Of a stretch of 64,000 bases of DNA, positions 8,621-17,002 are shown piece after piece. A program made the position numbers and the translations under genes. The stretch spans positions 1-64,000 of the forward strand of contig JAEXNT010000030.1 of NCBI GenBank assembly GCA_023439545.1, read 5' to 3'. This DNA is from Bacillota bacterium (GTDB lineage: Bacteria; Bacillota; Clostridia; Acetivibrionales; DTU013). Every line of letters starts with the position of its first letter. Within the stretch, counting starts at the first letter, position 1. The notes beneath the pieces are model-generated. The model saw only the letters and a program-made list of their open reading frames with translations, was not told the origin of the DNA and made no database searches.

Positions 8621-8760
8621 TAGTATTTGAGATATATTAAAGGTAACATATGAGATTTTTCTGAACAAGGCAGAAAAATAATATAAATCATTCTTTATCA
8701 ATCTGATATCACTGCCTCGCATTTGCTTATGAATTTTGGGCGTGTCAGCTGCTTCCGGCT

Positions 8761-9354
8761 TCAGTCCACATGCATGACTATTTCAAGGCCTGTCGGCTTA
8801 TCACCGTGCGTATACTCACTGAAAACCAGTTCGAGTCCCGAAATATCGTCAGGCAGCGCCGGAGCTACAACAAAATTGTAGGAATAGTGGTCCGTGGAAC
8901 CGCCTCCGCCCATCATGCGGCAATCATACTTCTGTCCCGCGAAGAGCTTGAAGAAGTGGCGCCGCGGCAGATCTTCCGGATGGTTCAGCACTATCGAATC
9001 TATATTGAAGTTGACAATACTGGCGTTATTATATTGCCGGATATATGCCGCAGAAAAAATGCGGCCATCCTTTTCAACAAACTTATTAACCGGTATGATT
9101 TTCAGGTAATGCTCCGGCTCGATCAGGGGCTTGAAATGCTCTTCGTTGAATAATGTCCCGAATACCGATCTTAAAAACTCCTCACTGAAACCGTATTTTT
9201 TCGCCCAATCCGCGATAAACTCCAAGGGCGGATACCCCGGTTCGTTATCCGAGATATCCTTACGCTGCCTTATCAGGCCGCAGATCTGCTCGTCTATAGG
9301 ATAGGCCCGTTCATCATAGTGGTCGGTCGGACGTTTGAAAGGCATCCTTATCAT
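8761..9354 (-). CDS. Conserved hypothetical protein
   Basis: A 197-residue soluble protein that I do not recognise by function. The ATG at 9354 follows AGGAGGG with seven-base spacing, so the longer in-frame start at 9390 is rejected. It has no signal peptide or membrane helix. Notable features are a DHYDERAYPIDEQICGLIRQRKDIS segment near the N-terminus and a C-terminal beta-rich half with RMMGGGGSTDHYSYNF. It lies 42 bases downstream of the GNAT gene on the same strand, so they are probably co-transcribed. Confidence 0.6.
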   Translation of the reverse strand: MIRMPFKRPTDHYDERAYPIDEQICGLIRQRKDISDNEPGYPPLEFIADWAKKYGFSEEFLRSVFGTLFNEEHFKPLIEPEHYLKIIPVNKFVEKDGRIFSAAYIRQYNNASIVNFNIDSIVLNHPEDLPRRHFFKLFAGQKYDCRMMGGGGSTDHYSYNFVVAPALPDDISGLELVFSEYTHGDKPTGLEIVMHVD

Positions 9355-9396
9355 GGGTATCCCTCCTAGTTGACTAATATTCGCTGCCATTTATTA

Positions 9397-9819
9397 TCAC
9401 CTCGGCCTGTCTTCCCTTATTTCCATCCAATCCGAGGGACGGGAAACGGGCTTGAAGCCGACCTTTCCATAGACTCCATGGGCGTCCCTTGTTCTGAGCA
9501 GCCATTGATATACATCCTTCATATCATCATGAGCCATCAGATATTTAACCAGCATCTGACCGATACCCTGCCTCCTGAAATTCTCATCAACATAGACGTC
9601 ACAGATATACGCAATTCTGGTCTTGTCGGAAATAGCCCTCGCATAGGCGATCTGAGTTCCATCATCCAAAAAAGCTCCAACGATCAGAGCCGAGTTTGCC
9701 GCGCCCTTTACCACCTCGGCCTTGCTTATGCCCGGACTCCAGAAGGCTTGCGAAAGCATTCCGGTTACCCGGTCAAAATCCATGTTTTCCATACCGTCTT
9801 TCAAAATATACTCTTCCAT
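9397..9819 (-). CDS. GNAT-family N-acetyltransferase
   Basis: A single 140-residue GNAT domain. Acetyl-CoA binding motif A is visible as DVYVDENFRRQGIGQMLV (about residues 74-91, with the Q/RxxGxG/A loop RRQGIG). The C-terminal GVYGKVGFKPVSRP is the usual beta-bulge end. It resembles the small YitI/YhbS-type acetyltransferases; the acceptor is unknown. It lies between the Dph6-like gene and the hypothetical gene on the same strand, with short gaps. Confidence 0.85.
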   Translation of the reverse strand: MEEYILKDGMENMDFDRVTGMLSQAFWSPGISKAEVVKGAANSALIVGAFLDDGTQIAYARAISDKTRIAYICDVYVDENFRRQGIGQMLVKYLMAHDDMKDVYQWLLRTRDAHGVYGKVGFKPVSRPSDWMEIREDRPR

Positions 9820-9870
9820 ATAAGCCTCCCAGGAATACTTGCCGGCAAGCAGCCGCTAAATAGCATATGC

Positions 9871-10530
9871 TTAAACCAGGTCGCAACAGCAGAACCTTTC
9901 ATCCCTCAAGGTCTTCTCACCTATGGTAAAATCGATTTTTTTACTGAAAATCGGACCGTCGAATACAAAAGAATGGAATTCTCCGTTTTCCCCGCAGGGG
10001 TCTATGCTTGCGGGCAAATCAGCCAGCAATCCCCTATCGTAATATCTGCCTGCAAAATCCCCGTCCAGGACTTTCGTATCCACGCAGGTAAGGATCGCCT
10101 TGAAACCAAGATCTACGAAACTAACGGCAAGTTTGCCGGTATCTCTCCCCCATACGGGAAAAATGGCCTCCATACCGCTCTTTTGCAGATTTTTCTCCCT
10201 GTATTCCCTTATGTCTTGCAGAAAAAGATCACCGAAAGCCACCTTCGTGACTCCCATCGCTTTATACCTGTCCATTGTATCATCCATCTTTTTTTCATAT
10301 TCTTCATTAGAGCATTCCGGAGTTATGTATACCTTTTCAAGCCGGCATCCCAGGGACTCTGCCTGCTTCTCGAGCAAAGCCGTCCTTACGCCGTGCATGC
10401 TTATCCTGTCGTATTGCTCAGTCACCGTAGTCAATAAAACGATCTCATATTTACCTGTCTTCTTCAGTTCATAGAGTGCCATCGAACTATCCTTGCCCCC
10501 GCTCCAGCCGAGCAGTATCTTCTCAGTCAT
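9871..10530 (-). CDS. Dph6-like N-type ATP pyrophosphatase
   Basis: A 219-residue adenine nucleotide alpha-hydrolase of the MJ0570/COG2102 family. The PP-loop SGGKDSS lies at about 9-15, after ILLGW. The C-terminal signature GENGEFHSFVFDGP is typical of the family related to diphthine-ammonia ligase. Bacteria do not make diphthamide, so the bacterial enzymes must amidate or ligate something else, which is not known. A second conserved Cys/Asp region (ILTCVDTKVLDGDFAGR) is present. It is on the same strand as the NUDIX gene upstream (75-base gap) and the GNAT gene downstream. Confidence 0.82.
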   Translation of the reverse strand: MTEKILLGWSGGKDSSMALYELKKTGKYEIVLLTTVTEQYDRISMHGVRTALLEKQAESLGCRLEKVYITPECSNEEYEKKMDDTMDRYKAMGVTKVAFGDLFLQDIREYREKNLQKSGMEAIFPVWGRDTGKLAVSFVDLGFKAILTCVDTKVLDGDFAGRYYDRGLLADLPASIDPCGENGEFHSFVFDGPIFSKKIDFTIGEKTLRDERFCCCDLV

Positions 10531-10605
10531 TTTAACTCTCCTGTGTTTTTGTCTTATTTACATGTTAAACTTTTCTAAAAGGAAAATCAACAAATTGCCC
10601 GATAC

Positions 10606-11145
10606 TTAATAGCCTTTTGTCTTTTGTTTCATTCGTGTTATGGATTCGCTGTTATTGAATAGTTCGATCATACCCAGTTCAACCCACCTGACATCTATCG
10701 ATTCATGACTTATTTTTATTTCTTCCTTATCGTCGGCTTCGAATATGAATCTTATATCGTAATGGTAATGCTCGGGTTTTTCGCCTTTTGCAGGTATTCT
10801 ATGAACATCGATATCGAATATCCTGCCGCTCAGGAATCTAAGCGAAGTCAGCCCCGATTCTTCTGTCGCTTCCCTGATTGACGCATCTATCACGCTCTCG
10901 CCCTCTTCGGTGTGACCGCCGAGTTGAAGCCACTTGTTGATAGCTTTATGATGCGTCAATAATGCCCTGCTCCTGTCATAATTGACGATCCATGCCGATC
11001 CCGTAAGATGTCCTGTCAAATTTCGCGTACCAAGGAAATTCCCGTTGTTTTTAATGAAATCTATTATCTGGTTCTTGAAAATAATTTCATTTCCGTCCAC
11101 AGGATCATACTCACTTAACATTCGTATCATTTCTGCCTTTGTCAT
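10606..11145 (-). CDS. NUDIX hydrolase
   Basis: A 179-residue NUDIX protein. The box (G83-x5-E89-x7-R97-E98...E101-E102-x-G104 in the longest frame) is complete. The N-terminal ~50 residues precede the fold. I start it at the ATG at 11145, where GGGGGA is four bases upstream; the frame stays open to a GTG at 11163 without a better site. The segment WLQLGGHTEEGES followed by an HRIPA...HYHYDIRFIF strand resembles NUDIX proteins that act on nucleoside or sugar diphosphates. It is the first gene of the minus-strand group 11145-8761. Confidence 0.85.
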   Translation of the reverse strand: MTKAEMIRMLSEYDPVDGNEIIFKNQIIDFIKNNGNFLGTRNLTGHLTGSAWIVNYDRSRALLTHHKAINKWLQLGGHTEEGESVIDASIREATEESGLTSLRFLSGRIFDIDVHRIPAKGEKPEHYHYDIRFIFEADDKEEIKISHESIDVRWVELGMIELFNNSESITRMKQKTKGY

Positions 11146-11319
11146 CAGATCCCCCGACATCACCTATTTATTATAAATTATATATTTCAATGTAATAATT
11201 TGCAAACGGATACCATCAGCAAAGAGCTTTTGACGTATTACCACCAAAAGCCCATTAAAACCACCTTTTTCAGCTTTCTGGGTATGTCTCTCAATATCCG
11301 ACAGCACTGGCGGCCAACG

Positions 11320-11406
11320 TATGAATATCCATTCATATATATTGACATTCTCGTTTTATATGGCATATAATTAAAAGTAACATATGAACAACTATTCAAG
11401 TGTTCA
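11320..11406 (+). promoter_or_regulatory. Sigma-A promoter with two SmtB/ArsR-like operator candidates
   Basis: TTGACA (11342-11347) and TATAAT (11366-11371) are separated by 18 bases. An inverted repeat TATGAAT/ATTCATA (11320-11337) abuts the -35 box. A second one, TGAACA...TGTTCA (11385-11406), lies just after the -10 box, where the transcript would start. TGAACA-type imperfect palindromes around a metal ATPase promoter are typical of SmtB/CadC/CzrA repressors. No such repressor is encoded in the window. Confidence 0.6.
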
Positions 11407-11431
11407 ACTGCAGCCAAAAGGGGACAAAATT

Positions 11432-11536
11432 ATGATAAGGCGGGAATTACTACTCGAAGGTCTGGATTGTGCGAACTGCGCGGCAAAAATTGAAGCAGGC
11501 GTTAATAAAATCAGCGGTGTTTCTTCAGCTTCCTGA
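11432..11536 (+). pseudogene. Detached N-terminal metal-binding (HMA) fragment of the P-type ATPase
   Basis: The ATG at 11432 has AAGGGG upstream and encodes 34 residues including GLDCANCAAKIEAGV, the CxxC core of a heavy-metal-associated domain, then stops at a TGA (11534-11536). Restoring one base just before that TGA gives SLNFATN and joins the frame of the ATPase body. Compared with normal CadA proteins, the second half of the HMA domain and the linker (roughly 50-60 residues) are also missing, since NFATN is followed almost directly by the first membrane-helix region. This was the real 5' end of the ATPase gene. Confidence 0.75.
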
Positions 11537-11568
11537 ATTTTGCAACAAATATAAACAAGTTAAAAATA

Positions 11569-13392
11569 GTGCAGTTAGGTATAGGTGCGGCGTTGTTCCT
11601 TGCGGCATCGCTGTTCAAGCTCCCGTTTTGGGTCGGCTTCGGACTGTTCCTGTCCGGCTATATACTGACCGGCGGTGAAGTTTTGCTGAAGGCTGCAAGA
11701 AATATTACAAGAGGCCGGGTGTTTGATGAAAACTTCCTGATGAGTATTGCCACCATCGGCGCCTTCGCTATAGGTGAATTTCCTGAAGGTGCAGCAGTCA
11801 TGCTGTTCTATCAGGTAGGCGAATTCATCCAGAGTATTGCCGTAAACCGTTCAAGAAAGTCAATCGCGGCATTGATGGATATACGCCCCGACTTTGCGAA
11901 TTTGAAGACCGTCGACGGGTTGATGAAGGTTTCACCTGATGAAGTAGCCGCAGGTGATATCATTGTCGTAAAGCCAGGTGAAAAAATCCCGCTGGACGGT
12001 GTGGTTACAGAAGGCAAATCAATGCTCGATACTTCCGCGTTGACCGGGGAATCCATGCCGAAGGAAGTTAACGAAGGAAACGAAGCGCTATCCGGTTCCG
12101 TTAACAAAAGTGGGCTTCTGTCAATAAAAGTCACAAAGAAATTCGGCGAGTCTACGGTTTCGAAAATACTGGACCTGGTGCAAAACGCGGCAGCCAAAAA
12201 AGCCCCGACTGAAAACTTTATAACTAAATTCGCACGTTATTATACGCCGGTTGTAGTATTAACTGCCGTCGCATTGGCAGTGATCCCGCCCTTGGTTGTA
12301 CCGGGCGCAGCCTTTTCGGATTGGTTCGGCCGGGCATTGGTATTTCTGGTAGTATCCTGCCCCTGCGCTCTGGTTATATCAATTCCGCTAAGTTTCTTCG
12401 GCGGTATAGGCGGAGCTTCCAAAAACGGTATACTCATAAAAGGCAGCAATTATCTGGAGGCTCTGAACAATCTGGATACGATAGTATTCGATAAAACAGG
12501 AACCTTGACTAAAGGCGTTTTCAAAGTTACAAAAGTGAACAGTTTCAACGAAGCATCCGGTACAGACCTGCTGGAATACGCCGCATATGCGGAAAGCTAC
12601 TCCAACCATCCCATTGCGCTTTCCATTATCAATGCTTACGGCCGGTCAAATGACAAAAACAGGATCTCGGAGTATGAAGAAATCCCAGGGTACGGCATAA
12701 AAATAATCGTGGATGACGGGCTTGTCCTTGCAGGAAATTCAAAACTTATGGAAAAAGAAAATATCGATTGTGAAAATACCGAAGAAGCGGGTACAGTCGT
12801 TCATATCGCCGTAAATGGCATATACTCCGGCTATATCGTTATATCCGACGAGGTCAGGGATGACAGTAAAATTGCAATCCGGACACTTAGGGGAACCGGC
12901 GTGAGGAAGCTCGTTATGCTGACAGGCGACAGTAAGGCCGTCGGCGAAAGAATCGCCCGGGAACTTGGTCTGGATGAAGTCTATACTGAACTGCTGCCCG
13001 ATCAAAAGGTTGAAAAGCTTGAAATGCTGAATAAGCAAAAATCTTCAAAAGGGAAACTCGCTTTTGTGGGCGACGGAATAAACGACGCTCCTGTACTTGC
13101 ACGCGCCGACGTTGGAATAGCGATGGGCGGCGCAGGCTCGGACGCCGCAATCGAGGCTGCCGATGTGGTACTAATGACCGACGAACCCTTAAAGCTTGTC
13201 AGTGCTATCAAAATATCAAAAAGAACGCGCAGAATCGTTTGCCAGAACATCATACTTGCAATGGCTATCAAGGTTATCGTACTCCTCTTGGGCGCCGGCG
13301 GCGTAGCAACCATATGGGAGGCTGTTTTTGCGGATGTGGGGGTCACGATTATTGCGGTACTCAATGCAATGAGGGTTATGAAAACAAAGTAG
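11569..13392 (+). CDS. Heavy-metal P1B-type ATPase core (Zn2+/Cd2+/Pb2+ class)
   Basis: A 607-residue core of a metal-exporting ATPase. The motifs are complete: TGES (159-162) of the actuator domain, CPC (264-266) in the metal-binding helix, DKTGT (308-312, phosphorylated D308), SNHPIA in the nucleotide domain and GDGINDAP in the hinge. The CPC motif plus sequence in the adjoining helices fits the ZntA/CadA class rather than the copper class. The GTG start at 11569 has no ribosome binding site; the real initiation signal is at 11432, in a frame that breaks at 11534. The body may be poorly translated, or made only if the frameshift is a sequencing error or is bypassed. It is followed by a methyltransferase gene. 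Confidence 0.85.
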   Translation: MQLGIGAALFLAASLFKLPFWVGFGLFLSGYILTGGEVLLKAARNITRGRVFDENFLMSIATIGAFAIGEFPEGAAVMLFYQVGEFIQSIAVNRSRKSIAALMDIRPDFANLKTVDGLMKVSPDEVAAGDIIVVKPGEKIPLDGVVTEGKSMLDTSALTGESMPKEVNEGNEALSGSVNKSGLLSIKVTKKFGESTVSKILDLVQNAAAKKAPTENFITKFARYYTPVVVLTAVALAVIPPLVVPGAAFSDWFGRALVFLVVSCPCALVISIPLSFFGGIGGASKNGILIKGSNYLEALNNLDTIVFDKTGTLTKGVFKVTKVNSFNEASGTDLLEYAAYAESYSNHPIALSIINAYGRSNDKNRISEYEEIPGYGIKIIVDDGLVLAGNSKLMEKENIDCENTEEAGTVVHIAVNGIYSGYIVISDEVRDDSKIAIRTLRGTGVRKLVMLTGDSKAVGERIARELGLDEVYTELLPDQKVEKLEMLNKQKSSKGKLAFVGDGINDAPVLARADVGIAMGGAGSDAAIEAADVVLMTDEPLKLVSAIKISKRTRRIVCQNIILAMAIKVIVLLLGAGGVATIWEAVFADVGVTIIAVLNAMRVMKTK

Positions 13393-13444
13393 CTTTACTC
13401 AACGATGGGTGAGATTATATTTGAAAAGCAGGGGGTTGTTTAAT

Positions 13445-14059
13445 ATGGCTGTCTTGGAGACGGTATTTGTTATCACGTTGTTTTTAATTTATTTGATATT
13501 ATGGAAAGTAAAGAAGGTGAAGGTGCATAAAATCTCCGGTATCGACCCGGATGTTATGTCGAAGTCCAAATCAAATGTCCAGATTTACATGAGCCGGTTA
13601 TCCCGGATCTTAACAATATACGCAGCTTTGATAATTGTTTTGCATTCGCTGCAAATACGGGTCGGTTCGCTGTTTAGCAAGGCTGTTATTATTGACACTG
13701 TCTTATTTGATATTATCGGATTTACTGCCGGGTTTGCAGGGCTATCACTTTGTTTATATGCGCAGACGAAAATGGGCAATTCCTGGAGGGTCGGCATCGA
13801 TGAAAAAATGAAAACAGAACTTGTTACTACGGGATTATATAAATATATAAGAAATCCTACATATCTCGGATTATTCTTGCTGAACACAGGGGTTTGGCTG
13901 ATATGGCCGACTTGGGCCGTATTTATCCTGAATCTGGTTTTTGTATTATTTCTTGATATTCAGGTGCGTTGTGAAGAGGATTTCTTATTATCTGTGCACG
14001 GCCAGAGGTACGTGGAGTATAAAAACAGGACTAAGAGATACATTCCTTTTATTTATTAG
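13445..14059 (+). CDS. ICMT/PEMT-family membrane methyltransferase
   Basis: A 204-residue integral membrane protein with about five hydrophobic segments. The C-terminal half carries the SAM-binding signature of isoprenylcysteine carboxyl methyltransferase-like proteins: RNPTYLGLFLLNTG, then CEEDFLLSVHGQRYVEYKNR. I start it at the ATG at 13445 behind AGGGGG; an in-frame GTG at 13409 is possible. Bacterial members are often next to metal ATPases or efflux genes and their acceptor is usually unknown. It is 52 bases after the ATPase stop on the same strand and is probably co-transcribed. Confidence 0.8.
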   Translation: MAVLETVFVITLFLIYLILWKVKKVKVHKISGIDPDVMSKSKSNVQIYMSRLSRILTIYAALIIVLHSLQIRVGSLFSKAVIIDTVLFDIIGFTAGFAGLSLCLYAQTKMGNSWRVGIDEKMKTELVTTGLYKYIRNPTYLGLFLLNTGVWLIWPTWAVFILNLVFVLFLDIQVRCEEDFLLSVHGQRYVEYKNRTKRYIPFIY

Positions 14060-14187
14060 GTCTATGGTATTACGCTCTTTACCAGGCGAAAATACCGAGG
14101 TATTTCGTGATGCGAATAAAGAAACTTTGCCTATAGCGTTGTGACAACTTGCATGTGCGGCGGTGATTCTTCACTCGTTAAAATAAG

Positions 14188-14307
14188 TGGACAGAAATTC
14201 AAGTATAGGACACTTTAGTCAACATAATTTTTGACTTTGTGCTATTATGGCACGAATAATTCATTATTTTACTTTAATATTCGCCCTATACTTGAATTTT
14301 TGGACAG
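14188..14307. repeat. MITE-like inverted repeat with flanking direct repeats
   Basis: The 15-bp perfect terminal inverted repeats AAATTCAAGTATAGG (14195-14209) and its complement (14285-14299) enclose an AT-rich core of 75 bases. The outer flanks carry a 7-bp direct repeat TGGACAG (14188-14194 and 14301-14307), which could be a target duplication. It makes up most of the gene-free gap 14060-14395; the rest of that gap shows only a weak hairpin near 14087-14107. No transposase is present. Confidence 0.55.
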
Positions 14308-14361
14308 TTTAATAACTTATATGGGGAAATATTTGAAATCAATGCGCCTTGCACAGGGCAG

Positions 14362-14395
14362 CAAAAAACCCCGTAACCTTTGAGATTACAGGGTT
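14362..14395 (-). terminator. Rho-independent terminator after tRNA-Lys
   Basis: A stem of about 11 bp pairs 14366-14376 with 14386-14396 with one mismatch, and is followed on the minus strand by six U residues. It directly abuts the encoded CCA end of tRNA-Lys. Confidence 0.8.
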
Positions 14396-14471
14396 TGGTG
14401 AGCCATCGGAGATTCGAACTCCGGACACCTTGATTAAAAGTCAAGTGCTCTGCCAACTGAGCTAATGGCCC
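14396..14471 (-). tRNA. tRNA-Lys(TTT)
   Basis: A minus-strand cloverleaf of 76 nt with anticodon stem CTTGA/TCAAG and loop CTTTTAA (anticodon UUU), T arm CGGAGTTCGAATCTCCG and CCA encoded at 14396-14398. It is eight bases from tRNA-Gln and in the same transcript. Confidence 0.96.
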
Positions 14472-14478
14472 ATAAAAC

Positions 14479-14555
14479 TGGCTGGGATGGCTGGACTCGA
14501 ACCAGCGAGATGCAGGAGTCAAAGTCCTGTGCCTTACCGGCTTGGCTACATCCCA
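14479..14555 (-). tRNA. tRNA-Gln(TTG)
   Basis: A minus-strand cloverleaf of 77 nt. The anticodon stem CAGGA/TCCTG encloses CTTTGAC (anticodon UUG), the acceptor TGGGATG pairs with CATCCCA, as is usual for tRNA-Gln with its weak first pair, the discriminator is G and CCA is encoded at 14479-14481. Confidence 0.95.
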
Positions 14556-14646
14556 ATAATTAAACGCAAAGTCAATTATAAAGGCCATCCTGCAATTTGT
14601 CAAGCTGTAATAAAGACCATCCGCAACTTATGAGTCTTTTTTGACG

Positions 14647-16797
14647 TCATAACGTTCCCGGACGGCTGCTTTCCCAGCAGGGCAGGACAGCCCCATTTCT
14701 CAAAAATACCGGCATGGCTTCGATAGGAGCCTCGCTCTCTATCCACTGGCCGCCGTCGTAAAGCCTGCCGTCAACGGTGCTCTTCCATTCGGCGCCCTCG
14801 GGCAGATATACCCTTCGGCTGCGTACTCCCTCATACAGCACCGGCGCGACAAGGATATCGGGCCCGAACATGTATTGGTCGTCTATATCCCATGCAATGC
14901 TGTCTTTAGGGAAATCATAGAATAGCGGACGCATCGGCGGAGTCCCCTTTTCATGTGTAGCCATCATCAACCCGCTGATGTACGGGCGCAGACGTTCACG
15001 CAGTAGCATATATTTTTTGAAAATCCCAAAGGCTTTTTCGCCGTAACTCCAGACCTCATTGGCCGCTCCGCTTCCGAATTCGCCCCCGCCTTTCGTACCA
15101 AGCGGAGCGGAATGCGGTTCACGGTCTCCATGGAGCCTGAACACCGGGCAGAAAGCGCCGTACTGGAACCAGCGTATCAGGCATTCGTGAAAGTGCGGAT
15201 CATTGATATCGCCGCTGTGAAAGCCCCCGATATCGGTCGTCCACCACGGGATACCCGCAAGCCCCATGTTCAGGCCTGCCCTGAGTTGGTTGCGCATAGA
15301 CCGGAAGCTCGAATGTATATCGCCCGACCAGACAAGCGCGCCGTATCGCTGGCTGCCCGCCCATGCACAGCGGACAAGATTGAGGATGTTTTCCTGCCCG
15401 GCAGCCTGCATGCCGTCGAAAAAGGTCTTAGCATACATTACGGGGTAAATATTGCCGACCTGCAACACAGGGCCTGCGTGATAGCGGTAGTTGTCGTACT
15501 GGTACTGTCCGTACTCCGGCTCGGCCTCGTCAAGCCAGAATATTTTGATACCCTTGTCATAGTAATTCTTTTTAACTATATTCCATAGATATTCGCAGGC
15601 TTTCGGGTTCGTTGCGTCGTAAAACATTGTATTGCCCATCCAGTCCATCACGATGGAATTACCCCTGTCGAAACGGACAAGATAGCCATTCCGGGCCATT
15701 TCTTCGAAATTTTCGGACGTCTTGTCGACAGTCGGCCAAATGGAGACCATCAATTCTATCCCCATTTCCTTAAGCTCGCTTACCATCCCCTCAGGGTCCG
15801 GCCAGTAATCGGGATCGAACTTCCACTCACCCTGTTTCGTCCAGTGGAAAAAGTCAATAACGATTACCGATATGGGCAATCCCCTCCTCTTGTATTCACG
15901 AGCCACTTCCAGCAGCTCCTCCTGCGTCTGGTAGCGGAGCTTGCACTGCCAGAAGCCCATACCATAGTCCGGCATCATCGGAACTGTGCCCGTAGCCCTT
16001 GCGTACGCCTCCTCTATCTCTGCCGGCGTATCCCCCGCTGTTATCCAGTAATCCAGCTGTTTTGACGACTCAGAATACCATTCGGTGACATTCTTTCCGA
16101 AAATGGCCCTGCCTATCGAGGGGTTGTTCCACAGAAAGCCGTAACCAAGGCTTGAAATCATGAAAGGCACGCTTGCCTGCGAGTTCCTGTGCGCAAGCTC
16201 GAGAGTGCAGCCCTTAAGGTCGAGGTAGGGCTGCTGATACTGACCCATTCCGAAAAGCTTCTCACCGTCGTTGGGTTCGAATCTTGCCGTCAGCCTATAA
16301 TCGTACGTACCCTGTATCGGTATGTATTCGCGTGCGTCTATGCACAGCGCGCTGACAAATTCCTTCAGATTGCTGCGGCTGCGGACGTATTCCTCGAGGA
16401 GCAGCCTGCCGTGTTTATTGAAAAATGCTATTTTACCGGCTGAAGATATCTTTGCCGTTATTTTGCCGTTGGTAACCAAGGCTTCAGTTCCGTCGCCGCT
16501 GATTACGACACCGGCGTCACAGGCCGCGCTCCTGACGATGTCACAACCCGGTCCGAAGCCATTTTCTCCCGCTCTATCGCAATTCTTACCTGCTCCGGTG
16601 CTGTTTTCGCCTGTTTCATCCAGCCCGCCGCCTGACGCCTGCGGGAGCAGAGCCCATTCCGAATCGATCAGTGATGCCTGTTTGGTTCCTCGTACCCTAA
16701 GGCTGTCCCTGCCCCAGGGCTCGATGCGGAGGATTTCGTAGCCGCGCTCATATATCAGGCTTGCGCCCTCTGTTCTAAATAGACTGTCCATATCCAA
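14647..16797 (-). CDS. Glycoside hydrolase family 31 (alpha-xylosidase/alpha-glucosidase type)
   Basis: A 716-residue cytoplasmic GH31 enzyme (no signal peptide) that would release alpha-linked xylose or glucose from oligosaccharide ends with retention of configuration. The catalytic nucleophile is D423 in KIFWLDEAEPE and the acid/base is D493 in LVWSGDIHSSF. The N-terminal beta-sandwich spans about 1-270, the (beta/alpha)8 barrel about 271-600, and a C-terminal sheet domain follows. A Gly/Glu/Asn/Cys-rich insert at about 56-86 looks like imperfect tandem repeats and is absent from GH31 enzymes I know. The nucleophile context WLDEAEPE resembles alpha-xylosidases, which would fit xyloglucan use, but alpha-glucosidases share it. 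It is monocistronic between tRNA genes and the sigma/anti-sigma pair. Confidence 0.88.
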   Translation of the reverse strand: MDMDSLFRTEGASLIYERGYEILRIEPWGRDSLRVRGTKQASLIDSEWALLPQASGGGLDETGENSTGAGKNCDRAGENGFGPGCDIVRSAACDAGVVISGDGTEALVTNGKITAKISSAGKIAFFNKHGRLLLEEYVRSRSNLKEFVSALCIDAREYIPIQGTYDYRLTARFEPNDGEKLFGMGQYQQPYLDLKGCTLELAHRNSQASVPFMISSLGYGFLWNNPSIGRAIFGKNVTEWYSESSKQLDYWITAGDTPAEIEEAYARATGTVPMMPDYGMGFWQCKLRYQTQEELLEVAREYKRRGLPISVIVIDFFHWTKQGEWKFDPDYWPDPEGMVSELKEMGIELMVSIWPTVDKTSENFEEMARNGYLVRFDRGNSIVMDWMGNTMFYDATNPKACEYLWNIVKKNYYDKGIKIFWLDEAEPEYGQYQYDNYRYHAGPVLQVGNIYPVMYAKTFFDGMQAAGQENILNLVRCAWAGSQRYGALVWSGDIHSSFRSMRNQLRAGLNMGLAGIPWWTTDIGGFHSGDINDPHFHECLIRWFQYGAFCPVFRLHGDREPHSAPLGTKGGGEFGSGAANEVWSYGEKAFGIFKKYMLLRERLRPYISGLMMATHEKGTPPMRPLFYDFPKDSIAWDIDDQYMFGPDILVAPVLYEGVRSRRVYLPEGAEWKSTVDGRLYDGGQWIESEAPIEAMPVFLRNGAVLPCWESSRPGTL

Positions 16798-16942
16798 ACA
16801 CTCCTTCTTTTTACATAATCGCCGACCTTTAAATATTATCGTTGTTCTTATGCATATAATTCTAGAACATTTACGGGCTTCAGTAAATCCAACGATTTTG
16901 ACCGGAGTTACAGTATTTTGATTTCAGCAATCGCACGCATGG

Positions 16943-16974
16943 AAAATGCAGTCCCCGTCTTGGAGACTGCATTA
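16943..16974 (-). terminator. Rho-independent terminator of the sigma/anti-sigma operon
   Basis: ATGCAGTC-type arms (about 16946-16954 and 16962-16972) form a stem with a short loop and one bulge, followed on the minus strand by UUUU. It is 30 bases after the anti-sigma stop codon. Confidence 0.65.
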
Positions 16975-17002
16975 TTACAAAGGTCGTTGTTTCGCGCTTA
17001 TA

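Noticed and set aside
9370..10437. A 355-codon open frame on the plus strand opposite the GNAT and Dph6-like genes
   Set aside because: Both opposite-strand genes have clear motifs and ribosome binding sites; this one has neither.
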